A DNA stretch of 64,000 nucleotides from Cinclus cinclus (taxonomy: Eukaryota; Chordata; Aves; Passeriformes; Cinclidae): NCBI RefSeq assembly GCF_963662255.1, contig NC_085046.1, positions 138,957,762 through 139,021,761 on the forward strand. Reading direction: 5' to 3'. Position 1 is the stretch's first letter; each line of letters begins with the position of its first letter. Positions 12,926 to 25,603 of this stretch are shown here, piece by piece. The translations under genes and the position numbers were made by a program. The notes beneath the pieces are model-generated. The model made no database searches. It was given only the letters and a program-made list of their open reading frames with translations, and was not told the origin of the DNA.

Positions 12926-15900
12926 GCAGAGTGGATTCCAGACACTGATACAGGCACTGAAATGTAAATGATAAATCCTTTGAGAATTAGCACCTCAGTC
13001 CCCCAGCTGCTGGAGTATGGGCACATGCATTTACTGCTGTGGAAAGGGCAGTCCCTCCACCACCCCCAGCCATGTTGCCTGTGGCTGTTGTATTCCTCTT
13101 CATCTGGATGGGTTCTTAAAAAAATTATCTCAAATTAAGGTAGCCATCTAATCATAGTCTTATCCTAATGAGATATAATATCTGCTGACTGTGCATGGCT
13201 GTTACTTGCTTTGTATCAGAGCTGAACAGTTGGACTCACTGTGTCTATAAATTTTAATGTCATTTTAGGGCTGTCCCAAATAGCAATGATCACTAAAGTC
13301 AAAGTCTACAGTAGGAATTTCCAGCTCTTCATAAACTTCCACAGCACCCTCCTAAAAAGTGTGCCTAGAAAAAGAAAGAACATTTTTAAAGGAATTTTGC
13401 ATATATTGTGTTCAAAAAAGTCGAGTAAGCAAGGCTTGGCTCTTGTAGGGAGAGCTAACTAAATCCTTCAGTGCAAACAGTATCTGAATATCCAAGGATT
13501 AGGCTAGCTGCCTGTCCTCTAAGAACATTCCTGTAGCATTTATAAATATTAAGGTCATCCTGAGGCAGAACTAACAAAGAATTAGTGACAGATATGCAAT
13601 GTTTTTATTTAATGATTGGCTTTAAGGTAGCTGTGCAATTCCACACCCATACCTGCAGCCCAGTCCCTGACAACCCTTAGAAGAACCCCACAGTCATCAT
13701 CATCTCAGCTCCTGATCAACACCAGCTCAGCTGTCCAGCCCTGGAGCAGGCAGCCCCCTGCTAGGGAAGGGGTTTTGGTTTGGCCCGCAGGCAGTTGTCC
13801 CAGCAGGAAAATCAAGGGGTGTGGATGTACATCTGCAGGGCAGCTTGGCAAGGCTGAGGAGGGGCAGGCAGCCAAAGATTGCCGTGGAGGAAAGAGCAAT
13901 TACCAGTGAGGGGGAGGAAGGATTGTACAGTTCCAAGTACAGCGCAATCCTGATTTTGGCCCGTAAATATTACGGTAAAACAAATTATTCTCTCCTCTTC
14001 TTGCCATCTTCAGTCCAACGATAAATGGCATTATGAATCTTTGCTAACTTCCTCAAACTACGGGTTCCCAGATCCTTTTTGTTCAAATGTGAGCCCAAAC
14101 TTGAAGTTCATCTTTTTATGGGGACTCCTGGATTTGGTTAAACTTTTGTATGCACCATGGAAAACCTACAGACAGACAGAGGCGCCTTTTCTGCTGTACC
14201 TGTTTCCATGAGCTGCTGTTTCCAAATTGAAATACTCAACAATAAATGCTTATTGCTGTAATACTTAAATATTTGAAATCAGTTAAGGGAGGGGAGTTTT
14301 TTGGGGTTTTTTTGCTTTTTTTTCATTTTAGTATTGCTTTATTTAACTATTATTAGTTCTGTGGTTTTTGGATCACCACATCCTGACCAACAAAATGGTT
14401 GGAATTTATTCTGGGCTGTGTCATTTCTTGAAGTCTAAGGGATGAAAAGGGATGGTTATCTCTCGTGAAGCTCCTTGGAGAGCAATGAGGAAATGAGCAA
14501 TAAAAGGTTCTTTGAGGCTCTTTTAACTGTAGTTTATCATCTATTATAGTTACTGATGTGTGGAAACCAACAGAAATATTTTACATGTTTGTAGTTACAA
14601 AGCCCTTAACAGCTGCAGCTATGAGCTGAGCACTTACGTCTTTTTGAAATGTGTTTTTACAAATGTAACATTAAATCATTGTGTTTTTATAAACCAGTCT
14701 CCTTAAGAGAATTCCTGAGACAATAATATATGCGTTGACATATTCAGTCAGGGCTGCTGAGTGGGTGCTCTCTTGCTCTTGCTTCTTTTCTAATTTCAGT
14801 AGAGCAATGCACAATATGAGCATTTTTGGGGCAGGATTGATGATGACTAAAATGCACAAAGCAGTACTGCACTTCATTTCCCCTTGCGGGATGCAGTGCT
14901 GAATGGGAAATCAGGGCTGGGAGAAGAAAACTGAGTGAGTTGAGGGCAGTCAGCATAACAAAGGGATCAGAACTGTGCAAACCTCTTTCACCAGGATTGG
15001 AGGACACAGCAAGTGGCTACACATTTCTTCATCCCTGAGGGAGCCAGGTCTGGAATTTGCAGAGACTCAGCCCTCAGGAACACTGGTCAAGCAATTACTA
15101 TGGAGAGAGCTTTCTACCCCCAGGGCAGTTGGTTCTTTATTACCATCTCCTGTTCCTCATGGGTCTTCTCCTGCAGTTTTAGGATGGGACTGTGCTCTTC
15201 TGTGTATTGACCTCCCCTTTGCATTTCTCTTCTCATCTGGCCTGGGTATGCTTCTTACATCTAATCCTCTCCACTGGGAATGATGAAACTAATAAGCCAT
15301 GTGGATCCACTGCAAAGGAGGGCACAAAGGGGGCTGTTCTCAGCCCATACGCTTTGCTTTTTAATCCTACCGCCAAGGGCATATGATATAGCAAACACAT
15401 TGAGAATGCAGACATGTCAGCTCCTGTCTTCCACAAGAAATTCACTCTTTGGCATCCAGATTGCTTTCACATTGTGCCTGTACCATCTGCATTTACACCA
15501 TTGCAGCCCTGGTGTGGGTGACTGGTTGGTCTGAAAGTCTGTTCCTCTGAATGCGGGGGCTTTCCCCAAAGGGTCCTGAATGCCCACACTATGATGCAGC
15601 ATGCATATTTATCCATTGCATGTGTGAACCTGGCCAAACACGAGTCCAATGCATTGGGATTTCAGTAACTCAAGAAGTCGGAGAATATGCAAGAGCAAAA
15701 CAAAAATCAGCTATTCAACTTCCAAAAATTGCTTTAAGCCAGAAGAGACAATGCTGTTTCTGCAGGTCTGTTTTAAATCAACCCAAATATTATTATAGAG
15801 CCAGAGCTATAATTCAGTAAAACTTGATACAATCTTGGAAAGCCATAGAAAGTATTAGGAAATACCACTGGAAGTTGAGACCTACAGATACTACAATAAT

Positions 15901-16600
15901 CTGCATTTTAAACTAAATAGACATGCCAGTTAAATATTAATTGGACGCACTGCAGAGGATGATGGGTTACCATTTCAACAAAAATCCTTAAAATTTACAA
16001 GGCTTTGTCTGCATGCAAAAAATAGAACCATTTTCCCAATGCTACTTGCAGCTGAAATATTCATATATAGGAAAGATTACTACCATGGGAATTTAACCAG
16101 TTGTATCATTGATTGCCATACTTTGGTGATTATTTAGGCTACCAGTAAGGCTACTTCCAGGATCTTCAGCTCTGCAGAGGAGTTCTAAGGGCAATGAGTA
16201 ACGTGCAAGAGTCTACCATCCCTTCAGGGGCTGCTGCAGCCACTCTTCCTGTGCAGAGGCTCTAAGTACCAGAGATTAAAGTAATCAGACATTTTTTATG
16301 TAATGTTACATTTTTGGAATTGGCTTGCTTCCTCTATAATCTTTCTTAAATTGATAATTATATCAATGATAATTAATAATATCTTAATGGACATTCTGTC
16401 CATTTTGCAGAAATACAAATTGAGTTTCACCATACATTTTACTCGAGAGGGAAATTAGCTGGCACTTAACTAAAGTTTAGTGACTTGACATATGAGAAAA
16501 TCTGCTTTAGAGCTAGCATTGGAGGGCACCAGAACTGCTTCCCACCTCTCCCATATCCATTTCTATCTTGTGCTTCTACCTAAATAGGAAAAGTGAAAAA

Positions 16601-17502
16601 TCATAGACTGATAGAATTGTTACTGCTGGAAGAGAATGGTTGGTCTAATAGCATCAAGTCCAGCCATTAACCTGACACTGCCATGTTCACCTCTAAACCA
16701 TGTTCCCAGGTGCCATATCCACACAGGTTTTTTAATACTTGTAAGGACAGTGGTTCTATCACTTCCCTGGGCAGCCTGTTCCAATGTCTGACCAGCTGTT
16801 CCATGAAGAAATTTTTTCTCATATCACAGAATCAAATAGGTTGGAAAACACCACTGAGATCGTTATGTCAAAGCTGTGACTGAACATCATCATGTCAACT
16901 AGACCTAGTACTAACCCTCTCCTGGTGCAAACTGAGGCTGTTTCCTCTTGCTCTGTCCCTTGTTACCTGGTGGAAGACACCAACCCCCACCTGGCTCCAG
17001 CCTCCTTTCAGGGAGGTGTAGAGAGGGACAAGGTGTCCCCTGAGCTTCCTTTTCTCCAGGCTAAACAGCTCCAGCTTCCTCAGCTATTCCTTATCAGGCT
17101 TGTGCTCCAGACCCTTCCCCAGCTCTGTTGTCCTTCTCTGGACACACTCCAGCCCCTCAATGTCCTTCTTGTAGTGAGAGCCCAGAACTGGACACAGCAC
17201 TTGAGGTGCAGCCTCACCAGTGCTGAGTACAGGGGCACAATCCCTGCCCTGGTCCTGCTGGCCAAGCTATTTCTGATCCAGGCCAGGATTCCATTGACCT
17301 CCTTGGCCGCCTGGGCACAGCTGGCTCATGTTCAGTCACTGTTAATCAGCACCCCCAGGTCCTTTTCCAAGGGCAGCTTTCCAGCCACTGTTCCCCAGCC
17401 TGTAGGACTGCATGGGGTTGTTGTGACCCAAGGGCAGGACCCAGGATCTGGCCTTGCTGGACCTCATAAGACTGATCCAAACCCATTGATCCAGTGTGTC
17501 CA
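16601..17502 (-). mobile_element. CR1 LINE fragment, interrupted by a younger CR1 tail
   Basis: The element begins on the + strand with a TCATAGACTGATAGAATTG-type CR1 3' end and runs about 0.9 kb towards its truncated 5' end. The minus strand encodes remnants of the reverse transcriptase C-terminus (for example [20 protein letters not shown] at about 17240-17180). A second CR1 3' end at about 16825-16909 interrupts it. Its inner part (17258-17450) is almost identical to 58230-58422 in another CR1 copy. It lies in the last DEPTOR intron. Confidence 0.92.
16825..16909 (-). mobile_element. Short CR1 3' tail nested inside another CR1
   Basis: A second 3'-end signature (CACAGAATCAAATAGG, then a GTTGGAAAACACC-like stretch) occurs inside the CR1 at 16601-17502. 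After about 85 bases the host CR1 resumes with the stretch ending in CTCTCCTGGTGCAA. This fits a very short, severely 5'-truncated CR1 insertion into an older copy, on the same strand. The borders are accurate to a few bases. Confidence 0.7.
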
Positions 17503-18270
17503 TATAAATTAAAGCATGAAAATTCCTGGTGATACTTGTTTCCCAGCTTCTTTCCTATGGATTCAAGGTGACTGACTGATAAGATAGTCTTCTAGGAAAT
17601 GCATTGTTTCCATTGAAACATCAGGACAATATCATTATTCACTTAGGCTCCGTATTTTTATCATTAAAAAATACAAATCTAGACACTACACACATTTTTT
17701 ACCTTTTGACCAAACATTGTAAACATTATGATTTGATACAGAAAAGTCTTAATGTCCTTGAGGAAACAGTATTATTTTCTTTTCCTTCATATTTTTACAA
17801 CGTTGATGTGACTTTTTCTCTGTTTAAATGTTTTAAGATGTACAGTAATGTTGGTCAGTATATTTCTATCAATACTATTTTGCTTGAAAATGGCCTATGA
17901 TCATACAAAACCTCCAATGTTTGTATTGTTGCAGCTTTTACAAATAAAATACTAGCATATTTGAAATTAATTAATTAGCCATACTTGATTGAAGGAAATT
18001 AAAACCAGTCACAAGGCAGTGACATTTTAATCTGTCCTAGTACTGACTTAATCTTCTATGATACTATTTCTATTAAAGGTGGATTCATTAGGTTCCTGTT
18101 ATACCACGAAGTTTTGGCACTGAATAGTGAAGTCATCTTCCAGACCTTGCCCTGAGCCTGGAAACATGGTGCATATTTTTACTGTGATTACCAAGAGCTG
18201 AATGAAAAGATTTCTAAGAAAGGGTTTAAGACAAACTAAAGATAACAGATTGCAATAGCCAGAGCTCTCT

Positions 18271-18785
18271 TCATAGAATCATAGAATGGTTTGGATTGGA
18301 AGGGACCTTAAAGAAACCTTATCTTGTTCCCACCCCTCTGCTGTCAACAGGGACACCTTTCACTAGGCAGATTGCTCAAATCTCCATCCCACCTGGCCTT
18401 AGAAAGTTACAGGGAGGGGGCATCCACAGCTTCTCTGAGCAGCCTGAGCCAGTGGCACACTCATAGTAAAGCATTTCTTCCTAATATCTAATCGAAACCA
18501 ACTCTATTCCAGTTTAAAGCCTTCCCCACCTGACCTGTCACTCCAGGCCCTTGTGAAAATAGTCCCTCTGCATCTTCCTTGTAGGCTCCTTTTATGTACT
18601 GGAAGACCACAATAAGGTCACTCAGAAATCTTCTCTTTTCCAGGCTGAACACACCTAATTCCCTTAGCCTTAGTTCCTTATAGAAGAAGTGTTCCTATTC
18701 ATCTTTGTGGCCTCCTTTGGACTTGCTCCAACAGTTGTTGTCCTTTGTGCGCTGAGGATCCCTTAGCTGGATGTCCCATATTGTT
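18271..18785 (-). mobile_element. CR1 LINE 3' fragment
   Basis: The + strand starts TCATAGAATCATAGAATGGT, the reverse complement of the CR1 3' end with its ATTCTATG-type repeat. About 0.5 kb of 3' UTR and ORF2-end sequence follows, reading into a GCTGAGGATC-like segment where similarity fades. It ends only about 330 bases before the last DEPTOR exon. Confidence 0.9.
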
Positions 18786-19118
18786 TGCAAAGCACCATTG
18801 ATACCATAAAATATCACTGATACAAGAAAAAAATAACATGTTATAAGAGAAAAATGATCGATATAAGACCTCAAAACCTCAAAGATTGGAAAGCTGAATT
18901 CCACCAACTTGAAAGTTGGTGTGTGAAAAAAAAAATATGGAAAATTAACTTGCCAGATTAATTATAAGAAATGTGGGGTCTTTTAAGAAGACCAAATGAG
19001 ATGATATGAAGTGTTCTGGAGGTTTTGTCTGCCCAGGAGTTGATTGTACATCTGTGTAATTAACTGAACACAATAAAGTTTAATGCATAACTCATTTAGC
19101 TGCTTGCTTTCTCCTCAG

Positions 19119-19247
19119 GTTTGCCAATTTGTCGTGTCTGTCAACGGCCTCAATGTTCTCCATGTGGATTACAGGACAGTAAGCAACCTCATCCTGACCG
19201 GCCCTCGAACAATTGTGATGGAAGTGATGGAAGAAATGGAAGCCTGA
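19119..19247 (+). CDS. DEPTOR: DEPTOR, last coding exon (C-terminus of the PDZ domain)
   Basis: DEPTOR is a cytosolic protein with two DEP domains and a C-terminal PDZ domain. It binds mTOR and inhibits mTORC1 and mTORC2. This exon starts after CTCCTCAG in phase 0 and encodes 42 residues, then TGA at 19245-19247. The peptide begins VCQFVVSVNGLNVLHVDYRT and ends IVMEVMEEMEA. From memory of vertebrate DEPTOR, this matches the end of the protein almost residue for residue, apart from the last few residues (human ends ...EELEC). It supplies the final strands of the PDZ fold. No neighbouring coding exon was recognised upstream. The transcript is on the same strand as COL14A1, whose promoter lies about 22 kb downstream. 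Identity is very secure. Confidence 0.96.
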   Translation, partial: VCQFVVSVNGLNVLHVDYRTVSNLILTGPRTIVMEVMEEMEA

Positions 19248-20300
19248 GAAGGCAAAACCCCATATTACTGAACATTTTTGTGACAAATAGCAACAGCCAT
19301 GGAGTGGCATGACACAAGGCAGCAGAATGTTGCTGTGGCTAAATAGATGATTTTGCTTTCAGGGGAGGGGGCTCTCTTTCATTTAACAATAATAGCACTG
19401 ATGATTATGCTAAGATGTGAACAATAGATACCAACATATTTTCACTGAGGATTTCTCTGTGCCCAACAGAGACAAGATCAGGGCCTTTAGGTGGTCTGTC
19501 CAGCCATGGCTGCGTCAGTCAGAATGGGTTCCAGCCTAAGAGGCCATGGACCTCCAGTCTAGTCCAGTCCACTACTGGATCAAAGCACTTCAGGAGGTGA
19601 AAGAGCCAATTGCTGTGGGGTCGGGATGTCACAGGTGGTTTCCATGAAATACTGACAGTGATAAACATTGTCCTGGTGTCCAGCTTTGTCCCTGGAGCAC
19701 GTGCAGTTACAGTTAGTCTCTCCATGGGCTGAGGGACAGCTGACTAAACCCTGGCTTGATTACAGTCAAACACAAACAAACTCCAAATGCATGAGAAAAG
19801 GTGTCTGTGCTCTGTAGAGGATAGTCTGGTATGAATGTTTGGGCCTGACTGATTACATGGGTTAGTCTAGAAAGAAAAGGGCAAAATGTGTGGTACTTTT
19901 ACAGAAACTGCTGTTGAAAATTGGTCTTTGGTTTCAATGCCTGTGTGCTGGATTAGGTGCTTGAGTGCAAAATATTGATTTTGAGGTTTTTTCCATACCT
20001 GTAAAGGAAAGGTGCCTCAGTCTTGCTATTCATTGCTTTGGAGAAGTTTTGGACACCTTAATTCCCAGAAGAATATTTGTAGTAGAGGTTGTAGTGGGAA
20101 ATTCACAGTGTTAGCATAAGGAATGAGATGTCCAGATTCTCCAGTAGCAAAAGTACACTTCAAATTGAAGCAATGTACTTGAATGTACATTAAGCTTATC
20201 AGCACTTTCCAATCATCTGATGTTTTGCAAAGAATGAACTTCTGTCATGATCTGCATTTGAGACTATTACAAATAAAACATTTCATTTAACTGACTCTTA
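19248..20300 (+). other. DEPTOR: Probable DEPTOR 3' UTR and polyadenylation site
   Basis: Non-coding sequence follows the DEPTOR stop without a visible repeat. An AATAAA hexamer lies at 20272-20277, which would give a 3' UTR of about 1.05 kb. Further AATAAA hexamers occur near 20629 and 20994, so longer isoforms are possible. The end point is inferred from the hexamer alone. Confidence 0.5.
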
Positions 20301-23300
20301 TTGTTTCTCAAACAGTAGGATTTTTTCATTGATGAATTAATGAAAGAAGTATTTTTTAAAAACACAAAAATCCCATGTTCTGCAGAGTTAGGTGACTCCT
20401 CAACTTGTTGTTAAGGGGACTGCATGGGTTTGCTTTGATCTTTGAACTGAATGAATATATCCTGCTCCACAAAATTATAAATACATTTTGCAGACTTTCT
20501 CTGCTGTCTAGATTTTACAATTAAAGCTTGACTTTCTATATGCACAAATCATTCAATTATGGGGTGGGGAAAATATTTTTCCTCAAATAATATTGAAACA
20601 TGTTTTGTATTAAAAATTGTTCTCACTAAATAAATTGCTCTTTCAGTACGTTTTTCATTCCTTCAGACACTTTTACTTCAGAGATACATCAAGTCTTCAA
20701 ACTCATATGTTTGTGCAGCCTTGTAGGAAAAAGTCCTTATGTTCTTTGTTTCTGGTTTTGTATATCTGTGGTTGTATTTTCACCAAGAAAACTTCTCATA
20801 TTCCACAAATATGCAGCAGTGCAGGGAGATATAAAACTTCAGCTGCTTACTCGATACTAACCAGGCACAAGAGTGTTGGGAGGGTTTGTTCAAACTGTCA
20901 TCTGCTATGACAGTTCTTAATCCCAATTGTGCTCCCCAGAATTTTGGTACATATGTATAAGCCGTAGCAAGTTACATTTTACAGATCATCCGAAATAAAT
21001 AGCTGGGCACATAATGTTATATTAGATTGTAATAACCATCCATGGTATCCACTCAAATCAGTTGGAAACAATCTTCTTGTTCCAGAAATGTTTCAGTATT
21101 CTCTGAGTATTTTGAGCTTGTGAATCCAGGAATGCTTCTCCAAATATTTCTATTTAATTTCTATTTTTTCAAAATTTCCTTTGCTTTTTTTTTTTTTTTT
21201 TTTTTATTCTTTTTGTCCCCCTGGGTTGGTTTTGTGTTTTAGCCCCTTCAAAACATAAATTCTGTGTGATAGGCAAAATTAAATATTACAATTGAAGGAT
21301 TTTTCTTAGCAAAATGCTAATTATTCTCTCTAATGCCATCATAGGTTTGTCTGTATTACATCTCTTGCCTTAGTTAATATTCTGCTAGAAGTTCTTTGTA
21401 GCTTGCAGATAATTAAGAAACTGGGTCAGAATTTGGCTTAATAATGCATTACAGTGTGCACTTCAGACTGGAGCAAAAAGGGTGGCAATGGGGGCAGGGA
21501 GAAATCTGTGCATTTCATTATGTTACAGATTGGAGATGGCATCTTGATTCACAAGATACATTAGTCTCTATTATAATTTGAGCACAGCTACTTGCCTTCT
21601 GTTTAACAGGCATTTCCATATTGTGTTCTCAACTTGACTGACAATCCAGGATTTAATTAATTCTTTCCCTCTTCAATGTGACAGATATTCAAATTGTGTC
21701 TGCAATGAAATTTTGTATTCTGGAAAAAAGGATAGAAAGTAAACAATTAAGCTATGAAATGTATACTTTCAATTAAATTGCAATTTGTCCACACACAGTG
21801 CTGCATATGCTCTGAGACATCCCACATGAGTCAGTGTCAAACTCTCACACGCTTCCGAGGGCACAGAATTTCAAATACAACAGAGCACCTTGCTTCCTGC
21901 AAAGTGCCAGGGGAAATGTAAAGTTATTCACGGAAGTGAGGCATTTCAAGAGATGCATGAATATCACAGTGTAGAATGAAGCAAGAAACCAGAAATCAAA
22001 AAAAAACCCTGGCATCAGCAGTAATAGCTTAATTAAAAAGACAGGCATTTTTGTAAGACTTACTCTCTTCTGTCGATCTTGCAAGATCCTCTAATAAATA
22101 TTTAAGACTTAATCACTCAAATTAGTGCCATTCCTCTGTACATGTGCATTTGCAAATAATTTATGGACATCTTCAAGCAATGTAATATTTAATTAAATTC
22201 AAGTAGCGGTTAAGTTAATTGGAGCATTAAACCAGTGCAATATTTCTCATATTTTTTCCTGTTATATTTCTTACCAGATACATTATTTTCATTATCTTTT
22301 TCAAGATCAAATGCCACGTGTATGATATTGAACACATCCAGTTCCACAACTAGTACCAGGGAAGGCATTTCATTCCCATAATGAAGCAAAAATCCACTTC
22401 AGGTGTATCAGAACGTAATTGTCAGCATTTTAGGCCTGCATAAAAGCTGAAAATAAAACTTTCAGAGTTAAAAAGACATTATGTCATAGTAGCATCTGAA
22501 ATATGAGTAGGTGTGGCCTGCTGTACCTTCTTCTGTAAGATTACATTCAGGAAGAGGTTTGGAATGAAAAGGTCATTCAGTAGGACTGTTTTTCAAAGTG
22601 TTGCTGAAAATTTTTTCTTCATTTTCTCCTCATACCCTCCCTAATGACTAGTGTGCTAGTGGTGTGTCGAATGCTGTCCCAGAATTATTGGTTTAATGGT
22701 CAATTTTTTCCCTTAGCATGGTCTTGATCTCTGAGAAATTTGCCCCAGCGTAGTTCAAAGAATAACATAAGATTTTGAGCTGTTGCCTCTTGGCCTTTAG
22801 ACCAGAGACAGTCTCTGTACTGACTTGATGTACTAACAGACATAAACAAATGAGAATAGTCTGAAGATTAGGAGGAAGCAGCAACTGACTCCTTTCTTCT
22901 TCTGTGCTGACAGCTATAATGCATGGAGGTTTCCTTTTTCTCATCAAATTACAGGGTGATGCTTTAATAATATCAGAAAATTCTGGCAATTAAATAGTAA
23001 TTTTTAATGTTAATTTTTTTTTATAAGTATTCTAATTTTAGAGACTGGAGAAACTGAAACAATATGTTTTGCAAAAGCGTTTGTCTAATCAGAGACAGAC
23101 TGAGAAATCAATTGTTGCAATTATGAGTATTTTCTTCCTGGTGTGTAATTGGAGCTAGACCACTTGTATAAGTGAAAAAGCATGTGTATATCACATACAT
23201 AAGTATAGTTGGACCACACCACTCTTCAAATGAAGTGAGAGACCTTCTAACCTTTTACAATAAAATTGTCATAAAAGGTTTTCACAGATCACCCTTTTTA

Positions 23301-25077
23301 AATGTCTTTATCTGGTGAGTGATGTGGCTTATATTTTTCACTTATATGTGTTACTTACATAAACAGAAAAAGTACCTGCCAATTCAGTAATTCTCTTTGT
23401 ATACTCAGAGTGCAGATAAAAATATTAATGTTCCAGAGAGGCTGAGTGATTTTAAACCACTAGATTTCTCTACAAACTTGCATATAAATAAATATTTATA
23501 GCTTAATTTTTAAAAGGAACCACTAATGCAAGAGACAATTTAAGAATGTCAAGGGGTGCCAGAGGAATCAATTATACCATTAATTTATACTATAAAGACA
23601 GGGTTTCATGTATAGCTGCCTAATCTTTGTACTTGCAATTCCTCAGGAAAATTCTGAAATATTCAGAAGGGAGCAGCTCTAACTGTCAAACTGAATGTCC
23701 TCTAAAAATGACTGTTGTTTTGCAGTTAGGGATCCCCTCTAATACTGGCCATTGGAGATGTGAATTTCCAGTACTGTTAAAATTCAAGTTTTATAATCAC
23801 ACACTTAAATGTAATGCTTAGCTTTAAGAGCAGGGGTTTGAAGCAGACACTGGAATTTAGGTAGCACAAATTGTTGTAATGCCTCTTCTACAAAGATGCT
23901 GCCATATACCCATAGATTTCCCATCCGGTGTAACTGTAACTCTCCTTGAACTTAGAGTTCAACAGTCTCCTGCTGGCTTTTGTATGGCCTAGTCAAACAA
24001 TAATCATAATTTCTTTCCAGAATTTGCAGGTAATTTGCAGAGGAAAACTCTCGTTTTATGTGCAACCTCTTGTTTCTGTTCCTAAGGCGCTTCTACATAG
24101 ACACATCTACAAACTGCTCCCTAGATTACAGTACATAGACAGCTAGTGGTATTCTGACCATTTCAAATAGTAATTTCCATCATGCCTGAGCAGCTGAACT
24201 CCTCCTCTCCAGGAAAATGTTCCCATTGCTCCTCCTGCTGCTGCACATATCCAACCAGGCCAAGCTGGGCAATACTGGTCAAAAGGTCAGCCCACACCCA
24301 CCAGACTGTTTTGCTTTTACCAGTGATCTATGGATATATTTAATTTTCTTTCATATTCTATTTAATTTGCTGCATAGCTGACATTGGTCCTACATTATTC
24401 TTCCAGCTCAAAAAATACTTTCTGGAAGATCTTGGTGGTCCTGCTTTCTTTGTATTTTTTACTAGTATGTTTTTGAGTGTCTCTTTACTGTGATTGCCAT
24501 CACTAGCTTTTCATAAATCAGCAGTGCTTATTTAGCAAGCCTAGTATTTCAGGAAAACAGGTGAATTGGCTGCTGCTTTACAATCAAATGTTAGCTCATG
24601 TACAAACAAAGCCTTGAGGCAAGAGACCAAAGTAAGAAAAAGCTACCATAAATGATAGAATAAAATTAATTTTAGGTATAAAATGACACCACATCTACTC
24701 TTAAAAATGATGCGTATAGTTCATAACACAGATGGGCCACAATTTTAATGGACTTTCTCAGGTTACGGGCACAAAAGAAGAGAGACCTTCAAAGAGTGGT
24801 GTTGTCTTTTGGGCCTCTTGATGAACTACCCACAACTTCCCTCCCTCCCGAACCAGCTGGAGCACAGCTTCTAACCATAGCTGGGCTTGGAACCATATAA
24901 ACTCTTATCTTCACTGCTAGCTGTAAATGACTGCAGATTTTTAAAATTATATTTTGTTTTCCACTTCAGGCTTTAGAGTTTCACTTATTAAACAGAAAAA
25001 CAATTAATTTCTCCATCTATCTGATAAAGAAGTGCTGTATGTTCCTGCCTTATGTTTGCAGTGGAACATGTGATGAA

Positions 25078-25123
25078 CAGAAATACTTTTCAGTTCAGAA
25101 ATACTCTTCAGTTCAGAAATACT
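25078..25123. repeat. 18-bp tandem repeat, about 2.6 copies
   Basis: The unit CAGAAATACTCTTCAGTT occurs at 25078-25095 (one mismatch) and 25096-25113, followed by a 10-base partial copy. It is a small local duplication in intergenic DNA. Confidence 0.85.
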
Positions 25124-25440
25124 CAAGCCTGACTCAGGGCATACTTGTTCTTATCTGCCCCTTATTTGTCTATCTCAAGGCAAACCTCCTCTGGGAAAAT
25201 TTCATGAAAATTCCGTAAAAACCAGAGCAAAACCCACAATATGATGCCTATTTGTAGATCATACCTGTAAAATACATATTATGTTCAAATAATTGTTAAA
25301 AAAAAAAGAAGAAAAAGACAAGTTAGCTTATTTTAAAATTCTTCTTGATGATTTTAAAGTATAAGCAAAATCAATGTAGATTGCAGAAGAGAATCCATCA
25401 GACAGGTGCAGTGAAGGGGCATACTATGGAACGGTTCTGT

Positions 25441-25603
25441 CATAGAATTATAGAATGGTTTGGGTTGGAAGGGACCTTAAAGATCATCTGGTTCCATTCC
25501 CCTGCCATGGGCAGGGACACCTACCACTAGACTGGGTTGCTCAGAGCCCCATCCAACCCAGCCTTGAGCCCTGCCAGGGATGAGACAGTCCCACAGTGTC
25601 CTA
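25441..25603 (-). mobile_element. CR1 LINE 3' tail (about 160 bp)
   Basis: The stretch begins CATAGAATTATAGAATGG and continues with the GGTTGGAAGGGACC and ATCATCTGGTTCCA segments characteristic of the avian CR1 3' UTR on the reverse strand. The copy is very short and heavily 5'-truncated, and close to the typical consensus, so it is probably one of the younger CR1 pieces here. Confidence 0.93.

Larger units (their letters stand above)
1..19118 (+). other. DEPTOR: DEPTOR intron (3' part), non-coding
   Basis: This stretch lies upstream of the last DEPTOR exon and ends in a good acceptor (pyrimidine tract, then CTCCTCAG). I looked for the preceding exon, which should encode most of the PDZ domain, and did not recognise it, so this reads as one long intron that starts outside the window. 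It contains three minus-strand CR1 pieces (4577-5320, 16601-17502, 18271-18785), A-rich runs near 10043 and 12825-12925, and a 23-bp tandem duplication at 10178. The remainder is AT-rich single-copy-looking DNA with no gene I can support. The missing exon was judged by eye, so a short divergent exon could have been overlooked. Confidence 0.7.

Noticed and set aside
16892..17512. 206-codon open frame on the plus strand
   Set aside because: It is the antisense strand of a CR1 element. A second such frame occurs at 58186-58539 in the related CR1, so this is a property of the repeat and not a gene.
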